From NCBI GenBank assembly GCA_031287285.1, contig JAITTC010000124.1:1-8911 (forward strand): a stretch of DNA of 8,911 nt, written 5' to 3'. The notes under the pieces were generated by a model. The model was not told where the DNA came from. It saw nothing but the letters and a program-made list of their open reading frames with translations, and did no database searches. The position numbers and the translations under genes are program-made. Within the stretch, counting starts at the first letter, position 1. Each line of letters begins with the position of its first letter. The DNA is from Christensenellaceae bacterium (GTDB taxonomy: Bacteria; Bacillota; Clostridia; Christensenellales; UBA1750). Shown in pieces: positions 6,180-8,911 of the stretch.

Positions 6180-6215
6180 CAAAGCGTTCAAAAGATCAAT
6201 GAATTGATGAGGGGT
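6171..6215 (+). promoter_or_regulatory. Possible RNA helix hiding the secDF ribosome binding site
   Basis: GCCCTTTA (6171-6178), covering the last codons and stop of the small ORF, can pair with TGAGGGGT (6208-6215), which contains the secDF Shine-Dalgarno GAGGGG (6209-6214). There are 8 contiguous pairs, three of them G-U. Between them ATCAA (6195-6199) can pair with TTGAT (6204-6208). A local hairpin, 6163-6170 with 6178-6184, puts 6171-6177 in its loop, so a pseudoknot is also possible. A ribosome stopped at the HAPP codons (6153-6164) would cover much of the left arm and expose the secDF site. Not verified by folding. Confidence 0.35.
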
Positions 6216-6222
6216 TTTATCG

Positions 6223-8442
6223 ATGCAGCGAATTTTACGAAGCAAATCGACCTTTTTTGTGGTGCTCGCCATCACGCTGATTCTGGGCTATCTCTCCTTC
6301 TTTGGCGTGAATACGAGCGCCGGCATCTATAAGGTGCGCATCCCAGGCGCCGCCGATATGCGCTTTGGCATCGACATCCGGGGCGGCGTAGACGCAACCT
6401 TCACCCCGAAGGGTTTAGGCCGCAAGCCCACGAGCGAGGAGCTCGAGGCTGCCCGCACCATCATGGAGATCCGCCTTGACCAGAACAACATCCTCGATCG
6501 CGACGTCACCATCGACACGGAAAACGGCTTCGTCTTCGTGCGCTTCCCCTGGAAGTCAGACGAAACGAACTTCGACCCGGATTCCGCCATCGCGGAGCTT
6601 GGCACCATGGCAAAGCTCACCTTTAAAGACCCGGACGGCGGCGTGGTGATCGAGGGCATGCACGTGGAGCACGCGGAATCCGCCGTGCCCAGCGACGGCA
6701 CCCCCGGCTACGAGGTGAGGCTGCGCCTTCGCCCCGAAGGCCAGGCCCTCTTTGCGGCGGCGACGGCCAGGCTCGTCGGCCAGCAGATCAGCATCAATAT
6801 GGACGATAACGTGATCTCGGCGCCCACGGTCAACGAGGCCATCAATTCGGCGGATTGCGTCATCACCGGCCTTGAAACCCAGGAAGAGGCCCGCACCTTG
6901 GCCAACCTCATCAATTCAGGCGCGCTGCCCTTCGCCCTTGAAACCAGCAACTACAGCGCCATCAGCCCGCTTCTTGGCTCGAACGCCCTGGATGTAACGG
7001 TAATCGCCGGCATCCTGGCCTTCGTGCTGATCTGCATCGGCCTGATCGCCTTCTACAGGCTCTCTGGCGTGATCGCGTCGATCTCGCTTCTTTTGCAGGT
7101 CGCGGGCCAGCTCATCCTGCTCACCTGGCCGCAGTTCACGGTCACCCTGCCGGGCATCGCGGGCATCATCCTCTCAATCGGCATGGCGGTAGACGCCAAC
7201 ATCATCATCTCAGAGCGCATTCGCGAAGAACTGCGCGACGGCAAGCGCGTCGAGGCCGCGGTCGCCTCGGGCTTTACGCGCGCGTTCTCGTCGGTGTTTG
7301 ACGGCAACATCACCGTGCTCATCGTGGCGATCGTCATGCGGGTCATGACCTCCGGCGCGATGCTCTCGTTTGCCTACACCCTGCTCTTTGGCATCATCAT
7401 GAACTTCGTCGCCGGCGTTTCGGCCACGAGGCTGCTGACCTCCTCGATTATCCGCTTTAAGTTCGCCAAGAACCCGCACGCGTTCCTAAGCGAAAAAAGC
7501 CTGCATAAGGAAGTCAAGATCTTCCCCTTCTACCAAAAGCGCAAGATCTTCTTCGCGATCTCGGGCGCTCTGATGCTGGTGGGGCTTATCTTCCTCTTCA
7601 TCAACGGCGTAAGCCTCGATATCCAGTTTAAGGGCGGGGCGATCCTCAAATACGACCTCGTCGCTTCCCCCACCATCGACCCTGACGACGCAGCAGCCAT
7701 CGCGGGGGGCGCCTTGGGCAACGGGCTGGCCACGGCGCAGATCACCACGGACTACATGAGCCAAAACCAGATGCTCGTGCTCAATATCGCGGGCGGAGAC
7801 GGCCTGAGCAACGAGGCCCTGCAGGGCGTGACCGACGCCCTGATCGCCGCCTTCCCGGATCAAGGGCTGACCTTGGCCCAGACCAACAACGTAGCCCCCT
7901 TCTTCGGCCAAAAATTCCTGACGAACGGCATCATCGCCCTGCTGCTCTCGGCGCTGCTGATCATCGCCTATGTCTGGTTCAGCTTCCGCAAGATCCACGG
8001 GCTCTCGGCAGGCGTGACCGCGCTGCTCGCCCTCCTTCACGACGTGATCATCGTCTTTTTCACCTTCGTGGTCTGCCGCATCCCGATCGGCGACTCCTTC
8101 ATCGCCGTGGCGCTGACGATCCTGGGTTATTCGATCAACGACACCATCGTCATCTACGACAGGATCCGCGAAAACTCCTTGGCCGCCAAAAAGGGCGTGA
8201 AGGTGGACGAGATCGTCGATCGCAGCATCTCGCAGAGCCTCACCCGCTCGATCAACACCTCTTTGGCGGTGTTTCTGGCGGTTGGCCTGGTCTATGTCTT
8301 CGCGGCCGGCAACGGGCTTGAATCCATCCGCACCTTCGCGCTGCCCATGGCGGTTGGCACGATCAGCGGTTGGTTCTCATCGGTCGTCATCGCGGCGCCG
8401 CTGTGGACGATGTGGCAAAAGCGCAAGGAGGCCAAGGCTTAA
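6223..8442 (+). CDS. secDF: Fused protein translocase subunit SecDF
   Basis: SecDF is a membrane RND-type partner of SecYEG that uses the proton gradient to complete export of preproteins. The 739-aa product is a natural SecD-SecF fusion, close in length to Bacillus SecDF. SecD half: first membrane helix at about 10-28, FGIDIRGG at 48-55, an extracytoplasmic domain to about 250 and five helices at about 256-412, with GMAVDANIIISERIREEL at 320-337 (Asp324 is the proton-relay position). SecF half: helix at about 441-461, LDIQFKGG at 465-472, a small outer domain, then five helices from about 567 with LGYSINDTIVIYDRIREN at 634-651 (Asp640) and SLTRSINTSL at 672-681. GAGGGG at 6209-6214 lies 8 bases before ATG. 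It follows the small ORF in an operon and may be controlled by it. Confidence 0.97.
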   Translation: MQRILRSKSTFFVVLAITLILGYLSFFGVNTSAGIYKVRIPGAADMRFGIDIRGGVDATFTPKGLGRKPTSEELEAARTIMEIRLDQNNILDRDVTIDTENGFVFVRFPWKSDETNFDPDSAIAELGTMAKLTFKDPDGGVVIEGMHVEHAESAVPSDGTPGYEVRLRLRPEGQALFAAATARLVGQQISINMDDNVISAPTVNEAINSADCVITGLETQEEARTLANLINSGALPFALETSNYSAISPLLGSNALDVTVIAGILAFVLICIGLIAFYRLSGVIASISLLLQVAGQLILLTWPQFTVTLPGIAGIILSIGMAVDANIIISERIREELRDGKRVEAAVASGFTRAFSSVFDGNITVLIVAIVMRVMTSGAMLSFAYTLLFGIIMNFVAGVSATRLLTSSIIRFKFAKNPHAFLSEKSLHKEVKIFPFYQKRKIFFAISGALMLVGLIFLFINGVSLDIQFKGGAILKYDLVASPTIDPDDAAAIAGGALGNGLATAQITTDYMSQNQMLVLNIAGGDGLSNEALQGVTDALIAAFPDQGLTLAQTNNVAPFFGQKFLTNGIIALLLSALLIIAYVWFSFRKIHGLSAGVTALLALLHDVIIVFFTFVVCRIPIGDSFIAVALTILGYSINDTIVIYDRIRENSLAAKKGVKVDEIVDRSISQSLTRSINTSLAVFLAVGLVYVFAAGNGLESIRTFALPMAVGTISGWFSSVVIAAPLWTMWQKRKEAKA

Positions 8443-8452
8443 ATCCATTCCT

Positions 8453-8489
8453 ACGCTCCCGGCGCCGCTTTCGCGCCGGGAGCGTCATC
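8453..8489 (+). terminator. Strong hairpin after secDF, terminator with a short T tract
   Basis: ACGCTCCCGGCGC (8453-8465) is perfectly complementary to GCGCCGGGAGCGT (8473-8485) around a 7-base loop. Only CATCTTTT follows, a weak T tract, so termination may be partial. It lies 10 bases after the secDF stop and 20 bases before the chrA-like start. Confidence 0.65.
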
Positions 8490-8504
8490 TTTTGGGAGGT
8501 TCCA

Positions 8505-8911
8505 ATGGCAAACACGAAGCTTCGCTCCCTGTGGGGGCTGTTCTGCACCTTCTTTAAGGCTGGCACCTTCACCTTCGCGGGCGGCCTTGCGATGCTGCCC
8601 GTGATCGAAAAGGACGTCGTCGAGCGCTACGGCTTCATGGATAAGGACCAGTTCTTCGAATACGCCACCCTTTCGCAAACCCTGCCGGGCGTCATCGCGC
8701 TCAACTGCGCAAGCTTTGTTGGCCGCCATGTCGCGGGCACGCCGGGGATGCTGGTGGCTGGCCTAGGCTCTACGATTTCAGCCTTTATTTTGATGCTCGC
8801 GGCCACCATCGCCATTCAGTTCATCCCGCAGGCAGGGCCCGCCATGGGGGCGATGCAGGCCATTCGCGCGGCTTCCTCCGCGCTTGTGCTCTCTGCCGCC
8901 TGGTCGCTCGG
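8505..8911 (+). CDS. Chromate transporter (ChrA/CHR family), 5' part only
   Basis: The first 135 residues are present and the frame is still open at the window edge. The N-terminus matches the CHR-type transporter domain: a helix at about 9-31 containing FFKAGTFTFAGGLAMLP (residues 16-32), then an amphipathic stretch EKDVVERYGFMDKDQFFEY and the helix-entry motif LSQTLPGVIALN (56-67). A long hydrophobic segment follows at about 78-103. Family proteins export chromate or take up related oxyanions by unsettled mechanisms; many in Bacillota are half-size proteins of about 180 aa made as adjacent pairs, which I expect here. Two family signatures are altered: the usual FGGG is FAGG and the usual PGP is PGV, so chromate itself may not be the substrate. 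GGGAGG at 8494-8499 lies 5 bases before ATG. No own promoter is visible after the secDF hairpin. Confidence 0.88.
   Translation, partial: MANTKLRSLWGLFCTFFKAGTFTFAGGLAMLPVIEKDVVERYGFMDKDQFFEYATLSQTLPGVIALNCASFVGRHVAGTPGMLVAGLGSTISAFILMLAATIAIQFIPQAGPAMGAMQAIRAASSALVLSAAWSL

Noticed and set aside
5855..6202. 115-codon + strand frame overlapping the candidate arrest peptide
   Set aside because: Arg/Pro-rich composition typical of an out-of-frame reading, and no suitable ribosome binding site. The frame starting at 5805 has the promoter, spacing and hydrophobic signal.
5511..6275. 254-codon open frame on the - strand across the small ORF region
   Set aside because: It overlaps the ends of the dUTPase and secDF genes and crosses a terminator and promoter on the + strand. 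The composition is low-complexity Arg/Ala/Lys with no recognisable domain. The + strand ORF has a matching promoter and ribosome binding site instead.
1..8911. CRISPR arrays, tRNA or rRNA genes, insertion sequences and phage attachment sites
   Set aside because: I looked for regularly spaced repeats, tRNA-like cloverleafs, transposase frames and terminal inverted repeats and saw none. The window is ordinary housekeeping DNA apart from the secDF leader ORF.

Overview
This window looks like a chromosomal housekeeping segment from a GC-rich member of the Bacillota (Clostridia-like). The order ribF, rpsO, pnp, M16 protease is the familiar Bacillota arrangement, SecD and SecF are fused into one polypeptide as in Bacillus, and the 126-aa all-alpha dUTPase-like protein also fits. 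All genes are on the + strand and have purine-rich ribosome binding sites. I cannot name a species from sequence alone.

Layout. (1) Positions 1-167: an open frame ending in ATGA overlap with ribF, probably the 3' end of the upstream gene (truB would be expected), rich in Arg/Glu and built from small GC-rich palindromes. (2) 164-1087: ribF. (3) 1107-1505: a strong extended -10 promoter, a structured leader and rpsO (S15). (4) 1506-1709: an rpsO-pnp spacer with a 17-bp imperfect hairpin, probably a processing site, and a second 11-bp hairpin. (5) 1710-3872: complete pnp, closed by a strong intrinsic terminator at 3917-3945. (6) 3968-5603: an M16 zinc protease overlapping a dUTPase/MazG-like gene by 8 bases, closed by another terminator at 5631-5661. 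(7) 5741-8442: a new promoter, a small two-hydrophobic-segment ORF (124 aa) and secDF. (8) 8453-8911: a hairpin and the 5' part of a chromate-transporter-family gene that runs off the window.

How they work together. RibF makes FMN and FAD. S15 and PNPase form the classic ribosome-assembly and RNA-decay pair and are probably co-transcribed and processed. The protease and nucleotide pyrophosphatase form a translationally coupled pair. SecDF drives late steps of protein export.

The most interesting part is 5741-6222. The unrecognised ORF just before secDF has an N-terminal export signal, a strongly basic segment and a C-terminal His-Ala-Pro-Pro five residues from its end. This closely resembles the layout of secretion-monitoring arrest peptides (VemP, ApdA, ApdP) that control secDF. 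The mRNA at its stop codon can pair with the secDF ribosome binding site, giving a concrete regulatory model. This is a hypothesis built from sequence reading, not a demonstrated system.
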